From assembly GCA_947453825.1 (NCBI GenBank), contig CANGHN010000004.1:35155-99154 (forward strand): DNA of 64,000 nucleotides, in the 5' to 3' direction. The position numbers were made by a program, and so were the translations under genes. Positions 18,396 to 26,514 of the stretch are shown one piece after another. The notes below the pieces were generated by a model that ran no database searches, was not told the DNA's origin, and saw only the letters and a list, made by a program, of their open reading frames with translations. Every line of letters begins with the position of its first letter. Positions within the stretch are counted from its first letter, which is position 1. Source of the DNA: Betaproteobacteria bacterium. GTDB lineage: Bacteria > Pseudomonadota > Gammaproteobacteria > Burkholderiales > Burkholderiaceae.

Positions 18396-18410
18396 AATAG
18401 ATCTTAAAAC

Positions 18411-19511
18411 TTAGAGACTTGGGTAATCGGTATACCCAACTTCATTGCCGCCATAAAATGTAGCGCGGTTGTATGGGTTCAGAGGAGCGTTTTGTTTAAA
18501 GCGCTCCGCTAAATCTGGATTCGCAATATAAATTCGGCCATAAGCCACGGCATCAGCCAAACCCTCCTCTAAAACTTTCTCACCTAATGCTTGGTCATAG
18601 CCGCCTGCAGTAATAAATTTACCTTGATAGGCTGTACGGAAAAGCTCTGAAGTTACTGGAGCCTCCTCATTTACCTGATCGCCGCCACCTGCACTGGTTG
18701 CACGGGGCTCGATCATATGAACATACGCTAGGCCATAGCCATTCAACTTTTTAACGGCAGCAGTAAAGAGTGCAATCGGGTCACTATCGCTAATGTCATT
18801 AAAACTGCCGTAAGGAGAAAGACGTACGCCCACGCGATCACTTGAAAAGACTTTAGAGACAGTCTCAATGACTTCGCCTAATAAACGTAGACGATTTTCT
18901 ATCGAGCCGCCATATTCATCAGTACGTTGATTGGTTTTATCTTGCAAGAATTGATCTAGTAGGTAACCATTCGCCGAATGAATTTCAACTCCATCAAAAC
19001 CTGCTGCCTTCGCATTTTGCGCTGCAGACTCAAATTCTTTTAGGAGTCGTGCGATATCAGCAGTGCTCATTGCCTTGGGTGTTTCATAGTCGTGCAGTTT
19101 CCAATCCGCACCGTAAGTCTGGCCAGCAGGCGTAATAGCGGAAGGTGCCTCTGGCAAGCCCTGCTCAGGATGGAGAGAAGAGTGAGAAATGCGGCCAACG
19201 TGCCATAGCTGAGCTACGATCGATCCACCTTTTGCATGAACAGCGGACACAATTTCCTTCCAAGCAGCCGTTTGGTCTGCTGAGTAAATTCCGGGGGTTG
19301 CAGGATAGCCCATGCCCAAAGGAGAAATTTGGGTTGCCTCTGTAATAATCAATCCCGCGCTAGCACGCTGTGCGTAGTAAGTTTTTGCTAAGGGATTTGG
19401 AACATCTCCTGCAATAGCGCGCATTCTGGTTAATGGCGCCATTACTAAACGATTCTTGAGTTGGATTGAGCCAAGGCTCACTGGGGTAAACATCATTTCT
19501 TTGCCTGACAT
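18411..19511 (-). CDS. Old-yellow-enzyme alkene reductase (NemA type)
   Basis: A 366-residue FMN protein of the TIM-barrel OYE family. The opening F-T-P-V-S-L-G-S-I-Q-L-K-N-R-L-V-M-A-P-L-T-R, Q-L-W-H-V-G-R-I-S-H near residue 100, the paired residues in H-S-A-N-G-Y-L-L-D-Q-F-L near residue 180 and the R-L-S-P-Y-G segment are diagnostic. It uses NAD(P)H to reduce activated C=C bonds and often nitrate esters or nitro compounds. It is divergent from rubredoxin, about 160 bases away; a redox link is possible but not shown. Confidence 0.92.
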   Translation of the reverse strand: MSGKEMMFTPVSLGSIQLKNRLVMAPLTRMRAIAGDVPNPLAKTYYAQRASAGLIITEATQISPLGMGYPATPGIYSADQTAAWKEIVSAVHAKGGSIVAQLWHVGRISHSSLHPEQGLPEAPSAITPAGQTYGADWKLHDYETPKAMSTADIARLLKEFESAAQNAKAAGFDGVEIHSANGYLLDQFLQDKTNQRTDEYGGSIENRLRLLGEVIETVSKVFSSDRVGVRLSPYGSFNDISDSDPIALFTAAVKKLNGYGLAYVHMIEPRATSAGGGDQVNEEAPVTSELFRTAYQGKFITAGGYDQALGEKVLEEGLADAVAYGRIYIANPDLAERFKQNAPLNPYNRATFYGGNEVGYTDYPSL

Positions 19512-19674
19512 CTGAAGCCTTTTTCGTAATAAATAGTGAGAACGCAGACTTTAACAAGAATTGAGGGAATTTGCCGAATATTAAGGGGTCAGGCAATTTT
19601 ATCTAGAGATAAGGCGCCCAAGAAATAATTCTCATTTAAATTTAAACTGAGGGTCTTATATTGAAGGAAAAAAT

Positions 19675-19842
19675 ATGAAAACTTGGCAATGTATCGTATG
19701 CGGCTTCATTTACGACGAAGCAAAAGGCTTACCGGAGGACGGCATCGCCGCAGGGACGGCTTGGGCTGATGTACCTGAAAACTGGGAATGTCCAGACTGC
19801 GGTGTAGCAAAATCTGATTTTGAAATGGTTCAGGTAGGCTAA
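19675..19842 (+). CDS. rubA: Rubredoxin
   Basis: A 55-residue protein with the two iron-binding cysteine pairs C-I-V-C-G and C-P-D-C-G and the conserved [12 protein letters not shown] and W-A-D-V-P-E-N-W-E segments. Its length is typical of single-domain rubredoxins. A GAAGGAAA site precedes the ATG. It carries single electrons, very likely from the reductase encoded 55 bases downstream, to an oxygenase or reductase. No alkane hydroxylase is in the window. Confidence 0.95.
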   Translation: MKTWQCIVCGFIYDEAKGLPEDGIAAGTAWADVPENWECPDCGVAKSDFEMVQVG

Positions 19843-19897
19843 TTGCTTCCACTGTTCTAGTGTTATTGATCCATTTGCTTTAATTGGGAGCTTAGCT

Positions 19898-21064
19898 TTG
19901 ACTCAAAACATCACTGATTCATCCACCATTGTCATTATTGGCAGCGGCTTGGCTGGATACACTCTAATTCGTGAAATTCGCAAATTAGACAAAGTTGCAC
20001 CCATCACCTTAATCACACGCGAGCCTGGTTATTTTTACTCTAAACCCATGCTCTCGACGGCGCTTGCTAGTAAAAAAGAAGCTTCTCAATTGATTTCAAC
20101 CCCAGCAGAAGGAATGGCCGTGCAGTTAGAAATCAATATCCTCTCTCAAACCAACGTCAGCGCAATTGATGCTGCTGGAAAAACACTGCAAACCAGTAAG
20201 GGTCCGGTCTCTTATGGAAAATTGGTCTTGGCCTTGGGTGCAGACCAAATGCGGATACCTTTAGAAGGCAATGCTGTCAGTGAAGTTTTCACTGTAAATG
20301 ATCTAGAGGACTATGAAAAATTTCGCAAGGCTATTAAAGATAAGAAGAAAGTCGCCATTCTTGGGGCTGGACTAATTGGCTGCGAGTTTGCAAATGATTT
20401 AGTTTTAGCCGGCTATGAGGTTGATGTCATTGACCTAGCCCCACAGGCGCTTGGTCGTCTGTTACCTGAAGCCGCAGCTAAAGCACTCCAAACTAAACTC
20501 AGTGAGGTTGGTGTCCGATGGCACTTCTCCACTACTGTCCAAAGCGTTAATCGCAATGGTGATGCCCTCCAAATTAGCCTAGCCAATGGTGATTCAATTA
20601 CTTGCGATGTGACCTTATCTGCAGTTGGCTTAAAACCTAGATTAGATTTAGCTAAAGCTGCAGGAGTAAAGACTGGATTAGGCATTCAGGTGAATCGTGA
20701 ACTAGAAACCAGCTCTAGCAATATTTACTCGTTGGGCGATTGTGCAGAGGTTGATGGCTTAGTGCTCCCCTATGTCATGCCCATCATGCAAGCTGCACGA
20801 GCATTGGCACCAACACTGCTTGGACAAGTCACAGCACTCAGCTACCCTGCCATGCCCGTCATGGTAAAGACTCCCGCACTGCCAACCGTAGTTTCTCCTC
20901 CAGCCCAAGACGCTCATGGTCAATGGAAAACAACTGCCATTGAAGGTGGCATTGAGGCTCGCTTTGAAGCCCCTGATGGAAGCTTACTAGGATTTGCATT
21001 ACTGGGATCGGCCACCACACAACGCGCCACTCTGACGAAAGAGCTGCCGCCCATATTGCAATAG
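19898..21064 (+). CDS. rubB: NAD(P)H:rubredoxin oxidoreductase
   Basis: A 388-residue two-dinucleotide-domain flavoprotein. FAD binding: V-I-I-G-S-G-L-A-G-Y near residue 12; NADH binding: A-I-L-G-A-G-L-I-G-C-E-F-A near residue 153; second FAD site: N-I-Y-S-L-G-D-C-A-E near residue 272. The absence of a redox disulfide and the K-P-M-L-S motif fit rubredoxin or ferredoxin reductases. The start is TTG with GGGAG ahead. It follows the rubredoxin gene, an obvious functional pair, and ends at a strong terminator. Confidence 0.9.
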   Translation: MTQNITDSSTIVIIGSGLAGYTLIREIRKLDKVAPITLITREPGYFYSKPMLSTALASKKEASQLISTPAEGMAVQLEINILSQTNVSAIDAAGKTLQTSKGPVSYGKLVLALGADQMRIPLEGNAVSEVFTVNDLEDYEKFRKAIKDKKKVAILGAGLIGCEFANDLVLAGYEVDVIDLAPQALGRLLPEAAAKALQTKLSEVGVRWHFSTTVQSVNRNGDALQISLANGDSITCDVTLSAVGLKPRLDLAKAAGVKTGLGIQVNRELETSSSNIYSLGDCAEVDGLVLPYVMPIMQAARALAPTLLGQVTALSYPAMPVMVKTPALPTVVSPPAQDAHGQWKTTAIEGGIEARFEAPDGSLLGFALLGSATTQRATLTKELPPILQ

Positions 21065-21078
21065 TGTTGATTGCAATA

Positions 21079-21107
21079 AAAAAGGCCCGCTTTGCGGGCC
21101 TTTTCTT
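21079..21107. terminator. Strong bidirectional terminator
   Basis: GC-rich stem AAAGGCCCGC (21081-21090) with GCGGGCCTTT (21094-21103) and a 3-base loop, flanked by A-run and T-run. It separates the convergent rubB and PuuD-like genes and works in both directions. Confidence 0.93.
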
Positions 21108-21124
21108 TAATACTGAAGCAGTGA

Positions 21125-21718
21125 TTAAGAAACGATCACAAACCAGGTAGTGTTGTGTGACTGAGCAACCATCAAGAACAACATTGGCACTGAGAGCAAT
21201 GTATTAATGCGTGAGGTCAACATTGCAACACGTGCAGACTTAGCTTTAACATCTGGCTCAACAGCAACGATACCAAGAGCGCGCTTTTGATTTGGCCAAA
21301 TGATGAACCATACGTTAAAGGCCATGATCACGGCAATCCACATGCCTAGACCGATTGCGCGAAATGGAGCTTGTAATGTGAAAGCTTGATGAGCGTAGCC
21401 ATTTAAAATAGATACGATCAAACCAGTAAGAACAGTAAAGAGTGCTGCCCAGCGGAACCAAAATAATGCTGTTGGGGCAATCACCTTACCAATCGCTGGC
21501 TTTTGCTCATCAGGAATTTTTGGCATCGAAGGAATTTGTACAAAGTTAAAGTACCAGAGCAAACCAATCCACATTACACCAAACATCACATGCAGCCAAC
21601 GGAATATGAATGGCAATTCAGCAGAGCTAAAGTTACCGCCCAAAGCGAAGATGATGAGAATGAGGAGTACGAAACCAGCTAAAACAGTACGTCCCAATGA
21701 GGTCAAAATGGAAGCCAT
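21125..21718 (-). CDS. PuuD-like integral membrane protein (urate hydroxylase membrane-domain type)
   Basis: A 197-residue protein with five or six membrane segments. The conserved R-W-L-H-V-M-F-G-V-M-W-I-G-L-L-W-Y-F-N-F-V-Q near residue 40 and the W-P-N-Q-K-R-A-L-G loop near residue 141 match the membrane half of PuuD urate hydroxylases and related stand-alone proteins common in Burkholderiales. The C-terminal cytochrome c domain of PuuD is absent, so urate oxidation is not implied. An AGGA ribosome site precedes the ATG. Function unknown. Confidence 0.7.
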   Translation of the reverse strand: MASILTSLGRTVLAGFVLLILIIFALGGNFSSAELPFIFRWLHVMFGVMWIGLLWYFNFVQIPSMPKIPDEQKPAIGKVIAPTALFWFRWAALFTVLTGLIVSILNGYAHQAFTLQAPFRAIGLGMWIAVIMAFNVWFIIWPNQKRALGIVAVEPDVKAKSARVAMLTSRINTLLSVPMLFLMVAQSHNTTWFVIVS

Positions 21719-21853
21719 GAGAGGATCTCCTATGAGTAATAATGGGTCTAACTATAAACGATTCCGCTAATTTAGTTCAATACTGCCAAAATCCAGAATT
21801 CTTACTTAAAATAGAGACTTAGACCATCTTGAGCCATAAACCCCCTGATTGAT

Positions 21854-22798
21854 ATGACAAGCACCCCAAGCACTTTAAGCTCAAAAAGAATCTACATCCA
21901 AGAGGTAGTGACCCGCGATGGATTTCAGGCAGAAAGCGCATTTATTCCCACCGAGGAAAAAATTGCACTCATTAATCGTCTTAGTCGCGCTGGTTACGCC
22001 AAGATTGAGGTGACCTCCTTTACTAGCCCAAAAGCAATTCCAATGCTGGCCGATGCAGAGGCAGTTATGCAAGGCATCGATCGCATCCCTGGCGTTGAAT
22101 ACACCGTTCTGATTCCAAACCTCAGAGGGGCTGAGCGTGCACTAGCTGTTGGTGTTGATGAATTTAATTTAGTCATGTCGGTAAGCGAAGCGCACAATCA
22201 AGCCAATCTCAAAATGAGTCGCGAGGATTCTTTTCAAGGATTGAGCTCGGTCATTACTTTGGCACATAGCGAGAAGACTGCTGTCAATATTTCCCTCTCT
22301 ACCAGCTTTGGCTGCCCCATGGCAGGCATGACTTCTTTGCCAGATCTTATGCATTGGGTCGATCGCTTTGCAGCAGCAGGTGTGCGTGGTATTACGATCT
22401 GCGATACCACCGGCATGGCTAATCCCGCACAAGTTCAAGCAGTGTGCGAAGTAGTACAAAAAAAATACCCCGCGTTGCAGTGGACACTACACTTTCACAA
22501 TACGCGAGGCATGGGTCTTGCTAACGCCCTAGCTGCCGTTAATACCGGCATTAATCGTTTTGATTCCTCACTAGGAGGACTGGGTGGCTGCCCTTATGCA
22601 CCAGGGGCTACAGGTAATATCTGCACTGAAGAATTAGTGCACATGCTTGACCTCATGGGCTTTCATACTAATATGCAAATTGATGCTTTATTAGACTGCT
22701 CCAAGGATCTGCAATCTTTAATTGGCCGTATCTTGCCAAGCCAGTTGTTAATGGCAGGCAAAGTAGACAGATTGCACGCAACACCGTGCCAACCATAA
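21854..22798 (+). CDS. mvaB: Hydroxymethylglutaryl-CoA lyase family protein
   Basis: A 314-residue TIM-barrel lyase of the HMGL-like group. E-V-V-T-R-D-G-F-Q-A-E near residue 16 holds the catalytic Arg-Asp pair; the metal histidines are in T-L-H-F-H-N-T near residue 215; the catalytic cysteine lies in G-L-G-G-C-P-Y-A-P-G-A-T-G-N near residue 250. HMG-CoA lyase makes acetyl-CoA and acetoacetate. The Arg-Asp motif (T-R-D-G-F rather than P-R-D-G-L) departs slightly from the usual form, so a related 3-hydroxyacyl-CoA substrate is possible. It is followed by a Bug receptor. Confidence 0.85.
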   Translation: MTSTPSTLSSKRIYIQEVVTRDGFQAESAFIPTEEKIALINRLSRAGYAKIEVTSFTSPKAIPMLADAEAVMQGIDRIPGVEYTVLIPNLRGAERALAVGVDEFNLVMSVSEAHNQANLKMSREDSFQGLSSVITLAHSEKTAVNISLSTSFGCPMAGMTSLPDLMHWVDRFAAAGVRGITICDTTGMANPAQVQAVCEVVQKKYPALQWTLHFHNTRGMGLANALAAVNTGINRFDSSLGGLGGCPYAPGATGNICTEELVHMLDLMGFHTNMQIDALLDCSKDLQSLIGRILPSQLLMAGKVDRLHATPCQP

Positions 22799-22815
22799 AC
22801 TACACAGAAGCTATC

Positions 22816-23796
22816 ATGCCATCTCAATTCATTCATAAACTATTTGCTTTTCTTGTAATTGCAGGTCTTGGTCTTGCCTCAGCTGCTAATGCACAAGAAT
22901 TTCCACCCAAGAAAACCATTACGATTGTGGTTGGCTTCGCTGCTGGAGGATCAGCCGATAGTGCGGCCCGAGTAATCGCAAAAAAGCTCGGTGAGGATCT
23001 TGGCCAAAATGTCATTGTGGACAATAAGCCAGGTGCCGGCGGAAATATTGCTCATGCATTTACTGCTAATGCGCCAGCGGATGGCTCTGTAATCTTATTT
23101 GGCTCTATTGGGCCCCTATCGATTGCACCCCATCTGATGAAACTGCCCTACGATCCCCAAAAAGATTTAGCACCTCTTACTATGGGCGTGACCTTTCCCA
23201 ACGTCTTAGTCGTTAATCCGGAACTTGGGGTCAAGAATTTCAAGGAATACATCGCTCTTGCGAAAAAGAATCCAGGAAAAATTACTTTTGCATCAACCGG
23301 AAGCGGTTCAGCATCCCATTTACAGGGTGAATTACTCAACGTACGCGCTGATATCGATACAGTCCATGTGCCCTATAAAGGTGGTAGCCCCGCAATGGTC
23401 GACCTTTTAGGTGGCAGAGTTTCATCCTATTACTCTGCCCTTGCAACAGCCGACCCATATATCAAGAATGGTAAGTTAATTCCGATTGCAACTACAGGTC
23501 TAAAGCGCGCACCTACTCTTCCGAATGTTCCAACTATCGCGGAATCTGGCTATCCTGGTTTTGATGCTAGCAATTGGTATGCGTTTGTTGCCCCAGCAAA
23601 AACTCCAGATATCATTTTGGAGAAATGGAATAAGGCGCTTGTTGCTGTGTTAAACGACAAGGCCACCAACAAACAATTGGCTGAGCACGGCTTAACTCCC
23701 AACCCTGGTAGCAGAGAAGATCTAGCCAAATATATCGCAAGTCAATCTGCTATGTGGGGCAAGATTATTGCTGATAGAAAAATTACAGCCGAGTAA
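22816..23796 (+). CDS. Bug-family periplasmic solute receptor
   Basis: A 326-residue exported receptor. I use the ATG at 22816, which gives a normal Sec signal ending A-A-N-A-Q; the upstream ATG at 22786 would add residues before the signal. The mature protein starts with F-P-P-K-K-T-I-T-I-V-V-G-F-A-A-G-G-S-A-D and has V-H-V-P-Y-K-G-G-S-P near residue 183, both Bug marks. Its gene directly follows mvaB, suggesting that it captures the substrate of that pathway. No TctAB permease is near. Confidence 0.9.
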   Translation: MPSQFIHKLFAFLVIAGLGLASAANAQEFPPKKTITIVVGFAAGGSADSAARVIAKKLGEDLGQNVIVDNKPGAGGNIAHAFTANAPADGSVILFGSIGPLSIAPHLMKLPYDPQKDLAPLTMGVTFPNVLVVNPELGVKNFKEYIALAKKNPGKITFASTGSGSASHLQGELLNVRADIDTVHVPYKGGSPAMVDLLGGRVSSYYSALATADPYIKNGKLIPIATTGLKRAPTLPNVPTIAESGYPGFDASNWYAFVAPAKTPDIILEKWNKALVAVLNDKATNKQLAEHGLTPNPGSREDLAKYIASQSAMWGKIIADRKITAE

Positions 23797-23806
23797 AACT
23801 CGGCTG
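23786..23806. terminator. Hairpin between convergent genes
   Basis: Perfect 8-bp stem CAGCCGAG (23786-23793) and CTCGGCTG (23799-23806) with a TAAAA loop that includes the Bug stop codon. On the minus strand it is followed by TAATTTTT, so it probably ends the 3-hydroxybutyrate dehydrogenase transcript and perhaps the Bug transcript. Confidence 0.6.
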
Positions 23807-23830
23807 CAGAAGATCAAGGCTTGGTTTGGC

Positions 23831-24607
23831 TTATTGAGCAGTCCAACCACCATCCATATTCCAAGCAGCGCCGCGAACTTCAGAGGCATCAGGCCCGCAG
23901 AGGAACACTGCTAAAGCAGCCAATTGCTCTGGAGCGACAAACTCTCCAGAAGGCTGCTTCTCAGAAACTAATGCAACCTTGGCAGCTTCATTAGAAATTC
24001 CTTCACGCTCGGCGCGTGCATCTACTTGCTTTTGTACCAAGGGAGTTAATACCCAACCCGGGCAAATCGCATTACAAGTAATGCCAGTGCGTGCAGTCTC
24101 AAGAGCGGTCACTTTGGTCAAACCAATAATGCCGTGTTTCGCTGCAACATAAGCAGCTTTTTGAGTAGAAGCTACTAAGCCGTGCGTAGAAGCAATATTA
24201 ATAATGCGGCCCCAATTACGCTTCTTCATACCAGGAAGTGCATGGTGTGATGTATGAAAAGCAGAGCTTAGGTTAATTGCAATAATGGCATCCCACTTAT
24301 CTGTTGGAAAGTCTTCAATATTGGCTACATGCTGAATACCAGCGTTATTAATCAAAATATCTAAGGAGCCAAATCGCTTCTCAGTTTGCTTAATCAGATC
24401 CTCGATCTCAGCGGGCTTAGTCATATCAGCACCGTGATAATCCACCTCTACGCCACAGGCCTTGATTTTTGCAATGGCATCATCCTTTTCACCAAAGCCG
24501 TTCACCATAATGTTGGCGCCCTGCTTGGCTAAGGCAATTGCCATTCCTAAACCAATGCCACTAGTCGAGCCCGTTACCAGAGCTGTTTTACCTTTTAATG
24601 AAGACAT
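23831..24607 (-). CDS. 3-hydroxybutyrate dehydrogenase (short-chain dehydrogenase)
   Basis: A 258-residue SDR enzyme. T-G-S-T-S-G-I-G-L-G near residue 12 binds NAD, N-N-A-G-I-Q-H follows, and the catalytic residues are Ser in N-I-A-S-T-H-G and Y-V-A-A-K-H-G. The Q-H-V after N-N-A-G-I and W-V-L-T-P-L-V-Q-K-Q match D-3-hydroxybutyrate dehydrogenases, which interconvert 3-hydroxybutyrate and acetoacetate. I start at 24607 (M-S-S-L-K-G-K); the longer frame would overlap the upstream gene. Acetoacetate is also a product of the neighbouring mvaB. Confidence 0.87.
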   Translation of the reverse strand: MSSLKGKTALVTGSTSGIGLGMAIALAKQGANIMVNGFGEKDDAIAKIKACGVEVDYHGADMTKPAEIEDLIKQTEKRFGSLDILINNAGIQHVANIEDFPTDKWDAIIAINLSSAFHTSHHALPGMKKRNWGRIINIASTHGLVASTQKAAYVAAKHGIIGLTKVTALETARTGITCNAICPGWVLTPLVQKQVDARAEREGISNEAAKVALVSEKQPSGEFVAPEQLAALAVFLCGPDASEVRGAAWNMDGGWTAQ

Positions 24608-24660
24608 ATCAATATTCTCAATGAGTTGGGGGATAAAAACATAGGATACAACGAATGGAT

Positions 24661-25164
24661 TTATACCAAATGCAACCAATGGCCCAATTGGTGCCAAAAA
24701 CTCTCAGGTACTAAAGTTAACAACCAAGTCATGGTTAGATACCGCAATAATTTCCCAAAAAACATATAAATTAAACAAGGAAACCAGGCGAGGCGTAGCC
24801 AGCCTGCGGCAAAGCAAAGGGGATCTCCAAAGCCAGGCATCCAAGACAATAAAAGCATCTTGGGTCCCCTCGCCTCCAGCCAACGCTGCATTCGACTATG
24901 GGTTGGACCTTTTATAGATTCAAAGCCATTACGAGCAATCAACCCTAACCACCAATCTAGCATGCCGCCTAAGGTATTCCCAATCGTAGCTACCATGATG
25001 GCAACCCAATATAAATCCGGGTTGATTGAGGTATACCCAAAGAGAATTGGCTCTGAGCCGATAGGAATTAAGGTGGCAGAAATAAAGGCACTAATAAATA
25101 CTGCAGGCAGCCCAATAGAGGGCATCCCAAACCATGAAAAAAAAAGCTCGAGAGCATGCTCCAC
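24661..25164 (-). CDS. YqaA/DedA-like membrane protein
   Basis: A 167-residue inner-membrane protein. F-I-S-A-T-L-I-P-I-G-S-E-P near residue 30 and N-T-L-G-G-M-L-D-W-W-L-G near residue 62 are family marks of the YqaA branch of the SNARE-associated/DedA group; a R-W-L-E-A-R-G-P-K loop follows. DedA proteins are linked to lipid carrier recycling and membrane homeostasis. The start is GTG, overlapping the CoA-transferase stop by one base (TAGTG), so the two are coupled. Confidence 0.82.
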   Translation of the reverse strand: MEHALELFFSWFGMPSIGLPAVFISAFISATLIPIGSEPILFGYTSINPDLYWVAIMVATIGNTLGGMLDWWLGLIARNGFESIKGPTHSRMQRWLEARGPKMLLLSWMPGFGDPLCFAAGWLRLAWFPCLIYMFFGKLLRYLTMTWLLTLVPESFWHQLGHWLHLV

Positions 25165-26369
25165 TAAGCAAGAACCCCAGATTTTTTCAAGATTGCGATT
25201 TGTTCTTCAGATAAGCCGGCAGATTGAAGCACTGCATCAGTATGCTCCCCTAAAGTAGGAGCGCGAAAACGAATCGACCCAGGGGTTTGTGAGAGCTTTG
25301 GAATAATGCCAGGAACCTGCACACTCAAACCATCGGCTCCTTGCACGGTTTCAATAACGCCGCGCGCTTGATAATGGGGATCCTCAGCAATATCTTTTGC
25401 GGTATAGATTTTTCCTGAGGGTACTTCCGCTTCTAGAAGGCCTTTGAGAACCTCGTCTAAGGTAAGAGTACTGGTCCAGGCATTAATGGCAGCATCTAGC
25501 TCCGCGACCCGCTTAGCCCGCCCATCGTTTTGAGCCAAACTAGGGTCATCACCCAAATCTGATCTACCAATGAGAGTCATTAGGCGCTTAAAAATAGAAT
25601 CACCATTACCGGCAATCAGAACAAACTGGCCATCTCCACAGCGATAAGCGTTCGAAGGTGCAATACCCGGCAAAGCGCCGCCTGCTGGTTCTCGTATCGC
25701 GCCAAAGGCAGAGTACTCAGGCAATAGACTTTCCGTGAGATTAAAAACAGACTCATACAAGGCTACATCAATCATTTGCCCTTCACCACCTCGAGCATCA
25801 CGCTCATATAGAGCAAGTAAGACGCCGAGAGCACCATGCACCCCCGCAATCGTATCGCCAAGAGAAAGGCCTGCGCGCACAGGGATTTCATTAGGATGCC
25901 CTGTGATGTAACGCAAGCCAGCCATTGCCTCGCCGATTGCTGCAAAACCAGGCTCATCACGCCGTGGACCATCTTGGCCATAGCCAGAGATGCGCAACAT
26001 AATCAGCTTAGGATTCGCTTGATGGAGCTCCTCCCAACCTAAGCCCCATTTTTCTAAAGTGCCTGGTCTAAAGTTTTCAATAATGACATCTGCTTCTAGC
26101 GCCAATTTGCGTGCGATTGCCTGGCCCTCTTTCACGCGTAGATCCAAACAAATAGATTGTTTATTACGAGACTGCGCTTGCCACCATACTGAAGTTCCTT
26201 GATGAAGCATTCTCCATTTACGCAGTGGATCGCCTACACCTGGAGATTCAACTTTAATAACTTCGGCGCCAAAATCAGCCAACGTTTTTGATGCAAATGG
26301 GCCGGCAATTAATTGCCCTAGCTCCAGCACCTTAATTCCCGAGAGGATTTGATGATGTTTTTGAATCAT
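25164..26369 (-). CDS. CaiB/BaiF class III CoA-transferase
   Basis: A 401-residue enzyme of the family III CoA-transferases. V-L-E-L-G-Q-L-I-A-G-P-F-A near residue 14, I-I-E-N-F-R-P-G-T-L-E-K-W-G-L near residue 95 and G-D-T-I-A-G-V-H-G near residue 171, which includes the catalytic Asp, are typical. It moves CoA between acids, usually from succinyl-CoA or a related thioester to a carboxylic acid. It is one of two such enzymes in the cluster and is divergent from the acyl-CoA dehydrogenase gene; the acid is not evident from the sequence. Confidence 0.9.
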   Translation of the reverse strand: MIQKHHQILSGIKVLELGQLIAGPFASKTLADFGAEVIKVESPGVGDPLRKWRMLHQGTSVWWQAQSRNKQSICLDLRVKEGQAIARKLALEADVIIENFRPGTLEKWGLGWEELHQANPKLIMLRISGYGQDGPRRDEPGFAAIGEAMAGLRYITGHPNEIPVRAGLSLGDTIAGVHGALGVLLALYERDARGGEGQMIDVALYESVFNLTESLLPEYSAFGAIREPAGGALPGIAPSNAYRCGDGQFVLIAGNGDSIFKRLMTLIGRSDLGDDPSLAQNDGRAKRVAELDAAINAWTSTLTLDEVLKGLLEAEVPSGKIYTAKDIAEDPHYQARGVIETVQGADGLSVQVPGIIPKLSQTPGSIRFRAPTLGEHTDAVLQSAGLSEEQIAILKKSGVLA

Positions 26370-26514
26370 TTACTAAACCGTATCTTGTTATTCATACTTT
26401 ACTCTTTAAGGCCCTGTTAGGCCTATTTTGCCTGGTTTGAGACGATTTTCTCAATCTTGCTTAAACTACTATATTCCTTGCAAGTAAGCCCCATACCCCA
26501 TTAACGAGACTTTC

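Noticed and set aside
19620..19634. A Fur-like sequence before the rubredoxin gene
   Set aside because: Only about 9 of 14 informative positions match, with one good half-site; not listed as a feature.
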